Source: CBFGRV01 sp965651265 (GTDB lineage Bacteria; Bacteroidota; Rhodothermia; Rhodothermales; VXPQ01). Taken from it: a stretch of 64,000 nt of DNA. Within the stretch, counting starts at the first letter, position 1; the number at the start of each line of letters is the position of its first letter. Below the pieces are notes generated by a model. It did no database searches. It was given only the letters and a program-made list of their open reading frames with translations, and was not told where the DNA came from. The stretch spans positions 62,001 through 126,000 of the forward strand of contig CBFGRV010000001.1 of the NCBI GenBank assembly GCA_965651265.1, written 5' to 3'. This document shows, one piece after another, positions 34,629-41,961 of this stretch. A program made the position numbers and the translations under genes.

Positions 34629-35750
34629 TCATCCCCTCGTCAATGCCACCACTCCCGCGGCCGTGGATGGGAAAGTTCGTGCCAGAGCCAGCCCCGTCTG
34701 CATCAGGCGTGGCCTGATGAACATGGCCTGAAGCAGCCTCCCCGCAGTCATTCGCATGTCGAATTCGCGTCTCCATGCCCGCGTATACTCGAGCCGGAAC
34801 TGCCCCTCCGAGGCGTTTCGAGAGAGCATTCTAATGATCGGACTGGCGGCGACGCGCGCGGATTGTAAAGCCATCCCGATTCCGTCACCGCAGAGAGGCG
34901 CGATCATGCCCGCCGCGTCCCCGATCATGCATACGCCGCCGGCGAACAACTCCCTCCGATGAAATGAAAGCCGGCTCACGGCCATAAACTCCTCTTCCGG
35001 TGTGAAGGACTCGAGCCGCCGGCCCAGACGAGGATTCCAATTACCCATCTCCTTGAAGAGCGCGTCGGGCGAGCCGCCGACCTGTTTCAGACGTTCCTGA
35101 TGGATCATCCAGCAAACGTTGATGCGTCCCTCCTCCTCCACCAGCAATCCGCAATAGCCGCCTGGAAACGTGTAAATTTCGATGTGCTCGCGCGGCAGCT
35201 GACCGGAAAAATGCGCCTTGAAGGCCACGAACGGTGAGGCGGCGTACAGCGACGGCCGGCCCAGTTTTCGATCTAACGACGCGCGCCGACCGTACGCGCC
35301 GACGGCAATCCTCGCCTTAAAGCTGTGTGAGGATGTGCTCACGACAAATCCCGAATCCAGCGAGCCCTCGATACTCTCGACCTTCGTTTGGTCGTGCATT
35401 TCGGCGCCGACATCGGATGCTCGCTCAAACAGCAGCCGATCGAAGGTATGCCGGCTCAACCCCAGAGCCATCCCGGGGAGGTCGAGGGATAGCCCGGGGC
35501 CCGTCGGCCCGCTGATGTAGGCCGATCGTATCGGTTGCGCCCCTACGTTCCGAATCTCATCGAGTACCCCCAACCGGTCGCAGAGCCCGGCGACTTCCGT
35601 CGACATGAACTCGCCGCAAAGCTTCCTCCGCGGCATCTTCTCTTTCTCGAGAACAATGACGTCTACGCCTTCACGGGTTAGCTCTATGGCCAGAGACGAG
35701 CCTGCCGGGCCGCCGCCAATGATGGCCACATCGAAGTCGAAGGTCCCCAT
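34629..35750 (-). CDS. FAD-dependent oxidoreductase, geranylgeranyl-reductase-like
   Basis: The 373-residue flavoprotein starts with the Rossmann dinucleotide motif DVAIIGGGPAGSSLAIELTR, then KLCGEFMSTEVAGL, and a second FAD motif MIGDAAGMIAPLCGDGIGMALQSARV. This is the p-hydroxybenzoate-hydroxylase/geranylgeranyl-reductase superfamily, whose members reduce or hydroxylate lipids or aromatics. Its first base overlaps the last base of the methyltransferase gene, so the two are co-translated. In other bacteria such pairs often accompany a type III polyketide synthase; none is here. Specific substrate unknown. Confidence 0.88.
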   Translation of the reverse strand: MGTFDFDVAIIGGGPAGSSLAIELTREGVDVIVLEKEKMPRRKLCGEFMSTEVAGLCDRLGVLDEIRNVGAQPIRSAYISGPTGPGLSLDLPGMALGLSRHTFDRLLFERASDVGAEMHDQTKVESIEGSLDSGFVVSTSSHSFKARIAVGAYGRRASLDRKLGRPSLYAASPFVAFKAHFSGQLPREHIEIYTFPGGYCGLLVEEEGRINVCWMIHQERLKQVGGSPDALFKEMGNWNPRLGRRLESFTPEEEFMAVSRLSFHRRELFAGGVCMIGDAAGMIAPLCGDGIGMALQSARVAASPIIRMLSRNASEGQFRLEYTRAWRREFDMRMTAGRLLQAMFIRPRLMQTGLALARTFPSTAAGVVALTRG

Positions 35751-36487
35751 CAGATCGTCGACAGGGTAAGTCGGTACGCCCAGTGGCGACGAACGACGGC
35801 ACCCCGCAGATTTGCCTGCGCGGCGAGCTCCCGCAGCTCATCCGGGCGAAAAGCCCGGCGAATGGAGGCAGCACCGTCGTGGGCAAAGACATCGGAGACG
35901 GGAAGAGCGGTAGCTATAGCTCGAAATCCCAGGTAAGCCAGAGGATGCCGGTGCAAATCGTTGACGATCACACCCGAGGTAGCCAGCCGATCCATCTCGC
36001 GAAGCAATTGAATCGCGTGCGCATCGTCGAAATGGTGGAGGAAATGGGAGCAGCTGACGACCGCGAAAGCGCCGTTCTCAAACGGAAGATCCCGGGCGTC
36101 TGCGCGAACGAGCTGCACTCGATCTCGAAGTCCGTCTCCGAGTGCACTATCCAGATAACGGACTGCCTGATGCAGCACGGCGGAGTTGACATCGACTGCC
36201 GTCACTCGAACGTCAACACCGAGCTTGGCCCCCCACCTCACCATCCGCTCCGGATAATCAGCCAGACCTGCACCGAGGTCGAGAATTGCGACGGACCCTC
36301 CTATGCGTTCCCGAAAGAAGGGCAGCAAGCAACTGGCAAGCGCCCGGTACCCTCCCAGAAAGACATTGACCTTTTGAAGCTCGCGAAGTGCACGGGCGAC
36401 CTCGATTTCATCGATGTCCCGTTCGTCCAACCATTCGCCGACGTGGATGCGGTGTTTGAGACGCGGTACGACGGCCGGCATGCACAA
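35750..36487 (-). CDS. SAM-dependent methyltransferase
   Basis: The 245-residue class I methyltransferase has motif I AILDLGAGLADYPERMV, motif II-III region VTAVDVNSAVL and VQLVRADARDLPF, post-I CSHFLHHF and TSGVIVNDLHRHPLAY. No membrane segment or signal peptide is visible. Its stop overlaps the ATG of the flavoprotein by 1 base. The substrate is probably the same small lipid or polyketide that the flavoprotein acts on (inference from gene coupling). The start MCMPAVVPRLKHRI is at 36487. Confidence 0.9.
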   Translation of the reverse strand: MCMPAVVPRLKHRIHVGEWLDERDIDEIEVARALRELQKVNVFLGGYRALASCLLPFFRERIGGSVAILDLGAGLADYPERMVRWGAKLGVDVRVTAVDVNSAVLHQAVRYLDSALGDGLRDRVQLVRADARDLPFENGAFAVVSCSHFLHHFDDAHAIQLLREMDRLATSGVIVNDLHRHPLAYLGFRAIATALPVSDVFAHDGAASIRRAFRPDELRELAAQANLRGAVVRRHWAYRLTLSTI

Positions 36488-36546
36488 GGACCACTCACGA
36501 AAACAGCATTCGGGGTATTCCCAGAGTCAGATGCGTAGGCCGAGAA

Positions 36547-36562
36547 CGGAACGAATGTTCCG
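36547..36562 (-). terminator. Weak hairpin after the receiver gene
   Basis: CGGAAC-ATTC-GTTCCG can form a 6-bp hairpin on the minus-strand transcript about 54 bases beyond the receiver stop, followed by TTCTC. The tail is poor in T, so termination strength is doubtful. The remaining gap to 36488 shows nothing else. Confidence 0.35.
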
Positions 36563-36615
36563 AAGATCGGGTGATCTCTTGCTACGACGTTAGGCTACGT
36601 GCGCCGCCGTCTGCT

Positions 36616-37086
36616 TCAGGCGAGTACGGCTTCGAGAGCCTCGAGGAGACGCTGTTTTGAGAAGGGCTTGCTGATGTAGTCGTCAAATCCCTCCGCGAAG
36701 AATCGCTCCTTGTCGCCCGGCATGGCGTAGGCGGTCACGGCGATGATGGGCGTCGTCTCGTATCCGGGCAGCTTCTTGACCTCACGGAGCACGTCCTCTC
36801 CGCTCTTGCCACGGCCGAGATTTATGTCGACCAGCAAGACATCGAACTGCTTGGCCCTGATGAAATCGAGCGCTTCCTCGCCGCTTCCGGCACAGGTCAC
36901 GTCGTAGCTTTTTCGAAGAAGGTGGATGACGAGCGTTCGCGTATCGGCATTGTCCTCCACGACGAGAACGCGCGGATTCTCCTTTCGGTCACGTTCCTCG
37001 GTGATGGCATCGGTATGGAGTTCCATGCCGTTTCGAGTCAGGGAGACCGTGAAGACGGAGCCGAACCCTTTCCCGCTGTCAGCCAT
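36616..37086 (-). CDS. Response-regulator receiver protein with a vestigial kinase tail
   Basis: The 156-residue product has a receiver domain (RVLVVEDNADTR, FDVLLVDINLGRGKSGEDVL with phospho-Asp, TPIIAVTAYAMPGDKE and DDYISKPFSKQRLLEAL with Lys). The first 25 residues, GKGFGSVFTVSLTR, resemble the last (G2) strand of a histidine-kinase ATPase domain, as if this were the tail of a hybrid kinase that lost its kinase core. No DNA-binding output domain is present, so it may act by phosphotransfer or protein contacts. The start ATG 37086 has AGAG upstream; the frame stays open to 37155 without similarity, and 37026 is another candidate that would drop the vestigial piece. Confidence 0.8.
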   Translation of the reverse strand: MADSGKGFGSVFTVSLTRNGMELHTDAITEERDRKENPRVLVVEDNADTRTLVIHLLRKSYDVTCAGSGEEALDFIRAKQFDVLLVDINLGRGKSGEDVLREVKKLPGYETTPIIAVTAYAMPGDKERFFAEGFDDYISKPFSKQRLLEALEAVLA

Positions 37087-37299
37087 GGTCGTACTCTTCA
37101 TCGGTTCGAAATGCCTCGTACTCGAGGCAGGGGTGTCCAATGCACGTCGATCCACCCGTGGAGAGCAGCGTCTGCAGTTGGCTGAGGGGCCATCCGCGGG
37201 CCGACGTGGAGCCTGGAGAGGAGTATCGGCGGGTCCAGACGAAAAGTTAAGGCGCGAAGATCGGCATCGGCGCCACCATTTTGCTCGAGGAATTCCCTT

Positions 37300-37641
37300 T
37301 CAGGATGTCGCTGTGTGCGCCGCCCTCCGGTCCGATGTCCGAATAAGCACGGCCGTCCAAATTCCGCAGATCATCAGGCCCATTGCTTCTCGCCCCCGCT
37401 CCTCGAAGAAAAATTCCGAATCTGCAATAACGGCTATCCAGAGGATGGCCGCCCACATCGCACAGAGCACCAGATAGGCGATCGCGAAGCTACGTGGCAG
37501 CCGATCCATGAAAAACAGGATGCACTCTAACGCCGCCACCCCGTAGACCGCCATCCACAAAAGGCCATCGGGATCGTTGTACTGGAAGCCCGCCCAGAAT
37601 AGAAACAGGACGAGCATCACGGCATTGGCCCAGCGAAGCAT
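37300..37641 (-). CDS. TMEM220-family membrane protein
   Basis: The 113-residue protein has four hydrophobic stretches: ANAVMLVLFLFWAGFQ, LWMAVYGVAALECILFF, SFAIAYLVLCAMWAAILWIAV and AMGLMICGIWTAVLIR. The FQYNDPDGLLW box after the first helix is the hallmark of the transmembrane-220 family. Function unknown. The start ATG at 37641, 4 bases after the sugar isomerase gene, has AGGA just upstream; the open frame from 37662 would overlap the upstream gene. Confidence 0.85.
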   Translation of the reverse strand: MLRWANAVMLVLFLFWAGFQYNDPDGLLWMAVYGVAALECILFFMDRLPRSFAIAYLVLCAMWAAILWIAVIADSEFFFEERGREAMGLMICGIWTAVLIRTSDRRAAHTATS

Positions 37642-37645
37642 CGTC

Positions 37646-38650
37646 CTACCCCTCGCGCGCAAACGCCGCGTCGAAGGCCGACGCCGAGGGCTCGAAATCG
37701 ACGTCCTTCGTGAAGAGACACGCCTCCTCGGCGCCTGCCTCGCGGTCCATGCCGCTGTCTTCCCACTCGATCGAAAGCGGGCCGTCGTAACCGATCCGGT
37801 TCAGCGCGCGGATGATCTCCTCGAAGTTCACCAACCCACGCCCGGGGGAGCGGAAGTCCCAATAGCGATCGGCGTGGCCAAAGTCGAGATGCCCGCCGAA
37901 AACGCCGGACCGCTTGGGCACGTCGGACCACCAGACATCCTTCACGTGAACGTGATAGATGCGATCGGGAAAGGTCTCGATGAAACGAACGTAATCGACT
38001 CCCTGATAGGCAAAGTGGCTCGGGTCGTAATTGAAACCGAAGGTCTCGCGCCTTCCGATGGCCTCCAGGGCACGCTCAGCGCTCGAGATGTCGAAGGCGA
38101 TCTCGGTAGGATGCACCTCCAGCCCGAACCGGACACCGACCTCATCAAACACATCCAGAATGGGATTGAACCGATCGGCGAAATCCTGAAATCCCCGGTC
38201 GATCATCCCTGGCTGATTTGGCGGAAAGGAGTACAGGAGGTGCCAGATCGAGCTACCCGTGAACCCATTAACGACCTTGACACCCAACTCCGCCGCCGCC
38301 CGCGCCGTGTTCTTCAACTCCTCGGCGGCTCTCTCGCGCACGCCATCCGCATCGCCATCTCCCCAGACTCTGTCCGGCAGAATGGCCTTGTGCCGCTCAT
38401 CGATTCGATCACACACCGCCTGCCCGACCAGGTGATTGCTGATCGCCCAGATACCGAGCCCATGACGTTCCAGAAGCTCCCGGCGCGAGCGGATATAACC
38501 ATCATCCTCCAGGGCGCGATCGACCTCGAAGTGATCGCCCCAGCATGCGAGCTCGAGCCCGTCGTATCCCCACTTCGCGGCCTTCTGGGCAAGCGTCTCT
38601 ATGGGCATGTCGGCCCATTGTCCGGTGAAGAGCGTTACGGGTCGTGCCAT
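37646..38650 (-). CDS. Sugar phosphate isomerase/epimerase (TIM-barrel AP-endonuclease fold)
   Basis: The 334-residue cytoplasmic protein belongs to the xylose-isomerase-like TIM-barrel family. Visible pieces are WGYDGLELACWGDHFEVD, ELGVKVVNGFTGSS, FGLEVHPTEIAFD (metal-ligand Glu and His), TFGFNYDPSHFAYQG, HVHVKDVWW and PLSIEWEDSGMDREAGAEEA (late Glu/Asp ligands). The pattern suits an enzyme acting on inositol-, keto- or other sugar intermediates. It sits in an operon with a Gfo/Idh/MocA dehydrogenase and a HAD phosphatase, the same set seen in inositol and polyol catabolism. Exact substrate unknown. Confidence 0.9.
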   Translation of the reverse strand: MARPVTLFTGQWADMPIETLAQKAAKWGYDGLELACWGDHFEVDRALEDDGYIRSRRELLERHGLGIWAISNHLVGQAVCDRIDERHKAILPDRVWGDGDADGVRERAAEELKNTARAAAELGVKVVNGFTGSSIWHLLYSFPPNQPGMIDRGFQDFADRFNPILDVFDEVGVRFGLEVHPTEIAFDISSAERALEAIGRRETFGFNYDPSHFAYQGVDYVRFIETFPDRIYHVHVKDVWWSDVPKRSGVFGGHLDFGHADRYWDFRSPGRGLVNFEEIIRALNRIGYDGPLSIEWEDSGMDREAGAEEACLFTKDVDFEPSASAFDAAFAREG

Positions 38651-38669
38651 GTGCGTCCTCCTGCGTTAG

Positions 38670-39299
38670 TCAATCGTTGTCATCATTCAAGTGGATGCCG
38701 TGCTGCTCCAGCGCGCGCCGCAATTGATCGGGATCCTCGAAGTGGATGCCTCGGAAGCCGATGGATCGGGCCGTTTCAACGTTCGGCGACGAATCGTCGA
38801 TAAAGACCGACTGCTCCGGCACGATGTCGAAGCTCTCAATGAGATGGTGGAATATGGCCGGATCAGGCTTGATCATCCGAATCTCTCCGGAGACCACGAT
38901 TCCATCAAACCAGTTCAGAAACTCAAATTTTTGCCGCGCCACCGGAAAAGTTTCGGCGGACCAATTCGTGAGGCCGTACAGCCCGACAGGCGTCTCCCGC
39001 AGGCGCCGGAGGATCTCCACCGTGCCGTCGATGGGGCCGGCGATCATCTCCTCCCAGCGATCATAGTAGGCGCGGATCATCTCCTCGTGTTCGGGGTGCT
39101 CGGCAACCAGCAGTTCGCAGGCCTCACGCATCGGACGACCGGCATCTTGCTGCGCATTCCATTCGGATGTGCAGATGTTTGCAAGGAACCACTCAACCTC
39201 TGGCTCATCCCGAAGCAGTTTCCGGTAGAGATATCGCGGGTTCCAATCTATGAGTACGCCGCCGAAATCGAATACGACCGTACTGATGCCGTTCTCCAT
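38670..39299 (-). CDS. HAD-superfamily phosphatase
   Basis: The 209-residue hydrolase begins VVFDFGGVLIDWNPRYL (motif I with nucleophile Asp in DFGGVL), then LYGLTNWSAETF (motif II), KPDPAIFHHLIESF (motif III Lys) and VFIDDSSPNVETARSIGF (motif IV). The cap region between 30 and 90 suggests a subfamily I type. Related enzymes dephosphorylate sugar phosphates or haloacids. It is 19 bases after the sugar isomerase (minus strand order: oxidoreductase, HAD, isomerase) and 26 bases after the oxidoreductase stop. Substrate is unknown. Confidence 0.92.
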   Translation of the reverse strand: MENGISTVVFDFGGVLIDWNPRYLYRKLLRDEPEVEWFLANICTSEWNAQQDAGRPMREACELLVAEHPEHEEMIRAYYDRWEEMIAGPIDGTVEILRRLRETPVGLYGLTNWSAETFPVARQKFEFLNWFDGIVVSGEIRMIKPDPAIFHHLIESFDIVPEQSVFIDDSSPNVETARSIGFRGIHFEDPDQLRRALEQHGIHLNDDND

Positions 39300-39325
39300 C
39301 GAATAACGAACCGTGATGGCAATGA

Positions 39326-40486
39326 CTACGACGGGGGTGTATACGAAGCATCCACCCAGTCGCGTTTCTTGCCGCTCTCGATGGCTTTGTGGATGAAGTG
39401 GACGCCGATCGCGCCGTCTTGAACGGTCGGATAGTCTGCGTCCGGCGCCGAGCCGCCGTGGATGCGGGCGTCGATGTCCCGCGCCGCATTCACGTAGATG
39501 TTGGCAAACGCTTCAATGAAGGCCTCGGGATGCCCGGACGGCAGGCGCGAGTTCCGCCTGGCGGCCTCCACCAGGTAGTCGTTTCCGCGCTTGTAGATCT
39601 TCTCCGGACCATCAGCGACACGAAACGATAGGTAATTCGGATTCTCCTGATGCCACTCGAGGCTGCCCTTAGTACCGTAGATTCGAATATTTAGATCGTT
39701 CTCTTCGCCCACGGAGATCTGCGAGCAGTAGAGTATTCCGCGCGCACCGCCATTGTAGTGCACCAGCATGTTGGCGTCATCTTCGAGCTGGCGGCCGGGG
39801 ACGAAGGTCGTGATGTCGGCACAGAGCGATTCGATCTGGAGGCCGGTGATGTAGCGCGCGAGATTCTCTGCGTGAGACCCGATGTCCCCGACGGCTGACG
39901 ATACTCCGGCCTTCGTCGGGTCGGTACGCCACTCCGCCTGCTTCGAGCCCGCCTCCTCGAGCCGTGTGGCCAGCCATCCCTGCGGATACTCGACGACGAT
40001 CTTGCGGATGTCTCCCAGGTCGCCGTTTCGCACCATCTCGCGAGCCTGCTTCACCATCGGATAGCCCGTATAGTTGTGCGTGAGGGCGAAGACGACGTTG
40101 TGGCGGCTAACGAGACGGCAGAGCTCTTCGGCGTCCTGCAACTCCGTGGTCATCGGCTTGTCACAGACGACGTGGATGCCTCGCTCGATAAAAGCTTTCG
40201 CGATCGGAAAATGGAGGAAATTTGGAGTCACGATGGACACGAAATCGATGCGCTCGTCCTCCGGGCGCGCAGCCTCTCGCTCGGCCATCTCTTCGTAGGA
40301 ACCGTACACGCGGTCCGGGTTGATGAAGAGCTCCTCACCTTGCCGGCGCGACTTATCTGGGTCCGACGAAAACGCCCCCGCCACCAATTCAGTGAGTCCA
40401 TCGAGGGCGGCCGCTTTGCGGTGAACCTCGCCGATGAAGGCACCCGGGCCGCCTCCGACCATGCCATATCTGAGCTTGCGATGCAT
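39326..40486 (-). CDS. Gfo/Idh/MocA-family oxidoreductase
   Basis: The 386-residue NAD(P)-dependent dehydrogenase has the Rossmann motif GMVGGGPGAFIGEVHRKAA, the EKP-equivalent block HVVCDKPMTTELQDAEEL and the substrate-domain GDIGSHAENLARYITG. The family oxidises or epimerises polyols, inositols, glucose derivatives or sugar amines. It is the first gene of the four-gene operon ending with the TMEM220 gene. Substrate unknown; the neighbouring isomerase and HAD phosphatase suggest sugar or inositol breakdown. Confidence 0.92.
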   Translation of the reverse strand: MHRKLRYGMVGGGPGAFIGEVHRKAAALDGLTELVAGAFSSDPDKSRRQGEELFINPDRVYGSYEEMAEREAARPEDERIDFVSIVTPNFLHFPIAKAFIERGIHVVCDKPMTTELQDAEELCRLVSRHNVVFALTHNYTGYPMVKQAREMVRNGDLGDIRKIVVEYPQGWLATRLEEAGSKQAEWRTDPTKAGVSSAVGDIGSHAENLARYITGLQIESLCADITTFVPGRQLEDDANMLVHYNGGARGILYCSQISVGEENDLNIRIYGTKGSLEWHQENPNYLSFRVADGPEKIYKRGNDYLVEAARRNSRLPSGHPEAFIEAFANIYVNAARDIDARIHGGSAPDADYPTVQDGAIGVHFIHKAIESGKKRDWVDASYTPPS

Positions 40487-40578
40487 CGAAATGGTTGATG
40501 TAGCTGAATGGATACTCCACTGTGAACTCGAGGCGCAAACTATTAAATCGCGCCTCTATTAGCTACTCACGCCCCAAG

Positions 40579-41631
40579 TCAGAGAGCGCGCGCCTGCAAC
40601 CGTCGGATCTTAAGGATTCCCTCACCTTCGACCCGAAGGCCGACGCGCCCCGGAGGCAGCGGATCCGCGTGGCCGTGGACGATCATCTGATCGTTGACAT
40701 AGCCGCGGAAATGCGTACCGTCGCCCGTGACACGCACACTCATCCAGCCGGAGTAGTTTGCGCCCTTCTTGTCGAATGTCTGACCGGAACCTGCCCCCAC
40801 CCTTCCGAGGGCGGCACCGTCATCGGTGAGCGTGAGATAGTCGTAGGTTTCGGCGTCCTGCAGATGGTGGATGAGGGCGACGGCGCCTTTGAAATCACTA
40901 CGATCCAATTCGACGGTAAGCTGCACGTCGCCAAGCGTCTCGTCGACCACAAACATCACCGGCTCGCCAGACGCTTCGAGGGTGTACGAACCTCCGCTGT
41001 CCGGCCGCGCACTCTGTTCGGGATCGCCGAGCAACCAGTCGATTCGCGCATGTTGCAGCGCGCCTGGCGCAATCGCCTCCAGCGTCCATCCTGATTCGTC
41101 TACATTCAGCAGGTGCTCGGCGTGGACCAGGTGCGCAAGATGATCGCTCGGTGGCTGGAGCGCATCCGGTGTTTGGGCCGGCAGATTCACGGCGACGGCA
41201 TGGCGGTAGACCATCTCGGATCCGTGTTCTGCCGTCTCCCAGATCAGAAACAGTCCGATGATACCGGCCACGGCTAGCGGCACACGAATCGCAAGGCTGG
41301 ATTCACGTTTCCACCAGGCGAGCCCGGCCCGAATCGCCGCAAATAGAACGAAAAACAGGACCGTCCAGAGTGCCAGGTCGGCATGCTCGGTCAGAAGTGG
41401 CTCCGCATCCGCACTAATGGTTAGACCATCGGCGGCTGACCGGCCGGTGAAATAGGTCACAATGGCTGCGATCGCCCCCGCCACGTAGAGAACCGGCACA
41501 ACACGGCGAAGCGTGTCCGTCCGGGGAAGAAGTGACAGAAAGTCGAGAACGACGGCCGTCACAAGCAGGCCAATGGGGAAGTGAACGAACATGGGATGGA
41601 CGTTCGGCGCCCATTCAGGTACGAAATCCAT
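40579..41631 (-). CDS. DUF2231 membrane domain fused to a lectin-like (3-keto-disaccharide hydrolase type) domain
   Basis: The 350-residue protein starts NVHPMFVHFPIGLL, a DUF2231-type membrane block (helices at about 17-35, 47-65, 87-107 and 115-133), then a periplasmic part with SGGSYTLEASGEPVMFVVD, SDFKGAVALIHHLQDAETYDY and VGLRVEGEGILKIRRL, a beta-sandwich like that of DUF1080 or concanavalin-type domains. DUF2231 proteins often carry haem-binding or redox roles, which is not proved here. It lies 92 bases from the oxidoreductase gene on the same strand but is preceded by a tRNA region, so it may have its own promoter. A combined sensor or anchored lectin is an inference. Confidence 0.78.
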   Translation of the reverse strand: MDFVPEWAPNVHPMFVHFPIGLLVTAVVLDFLSLLPRTDTLRRVVPVLYVAGAIAAIVTYFTGRSAADGLTISADAEPLLTEHADLALWTVLFFVLFAAIRAGLAWWKRESSLAIRVPLAVAGIIGLFLIWETAEHGSEMVYRHAVAVNLPAQTPDALQPPSDHLAHLVHAEHLLNVDESGWTLEAIAPGALQHARIDWLLGDPEQSARPDSGGSYTLEASGEPVMFVVDETLGDVQLTVELDRSDFKGAVALIHHLQDAETYDYLTLTDDGAALGRVGAGSGQTFDKKGANYSGWMSVRVTGDGTHFRGYVNDQMIVHGHADPLPPGRVGLRVEGEGILKIRRLQARAL

Positions 41632-41707
41632 TTGGCTACGGGGCTCTGGATGATCGGTGGAGTTGACCGAAGATCTGCATTCGTCTGTTGCCCGTCAACG
41701 CAAACGA

Positions 41708-41736
41708 AAGCCCACGTGGCAGGACCACGTGGGCTT
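41708..41736 (-). terminator. Terminator-like hairpin after tRNA-Pro
   Basis: A perfect 12-bp stem AAGCCCACGTGG/CCACGTGGGCTT (41708-41719 with 41725-41736) with a five-base loop, followed on the minus strand by TTCGTTTG. It lies about 43 bases after the tRNA-Pro 3' end. The T-run is short, so strength is moderate, but the stem is very stable. Confidence 0.8.
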
Positions 41737-41778
41737 GTACTCTAATCGCCGATTGAAGCGAGTCCCTACCAGGACTTG

Positions 41779-41852
41779 TCGGGACGGCGAGATTCGAACT
41801 CGCGACCCCTTGCACCCCATGCAAGTGCGCTACCGGACTGCGCCACGTCCCG
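41779..41852 (-). tRNA. tRNA-Pro (GGG)
   Basis: The minus strand reads CGGGACG ... CGTCCCG as a perfect 7-bp acceptor stem, a D arm with GGCGC/GCGC, anticodon stem CTTGC/GCAAG with loop ATGGGGT (anticodon GGG with G37, as usual for Pro), and T arm GCGAG/CTCGC with loop TTCGAAT. The discriminator is A. CCA is not encoded. It reads CCC codons, and by wobble CCU. A strong hairpin follows. Confidence 0.95.
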
Positions 41853-41961
41853 ATCCGGCAGCGATGCCCGAACACCGACATCGCTGAGGACGACTACTAA
41901 CGAGCGAGGAATTACAAGGTTCACCGGGAGTGAGGGTTTACACAGGCCTTGCCGGTGAGGC

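Noticed and set aside
34629..37299. Hidden type III polyketide synthase near the flavoprotein/methyltransferase pair
   Set aside because: The region upstream holds a receiver gene and no chalcone/stilbene-synthase motif in any frame.
37577..38803. Long open frame on the plus strand opposite the sugar isomerase
   Set aside because: The minus strand encodes a full isomerase with metal ligands; the plus frame has no family and no start-site support.
40530..40556. GAGGCGC/GCGCCTC inverted repeat between the DUF2231 gene and the oxidoreductase operon as a terminator
   Set aside because: The stem is 7 bp with a 13-base loop but there is no T-run on either strand, so I did not call it.
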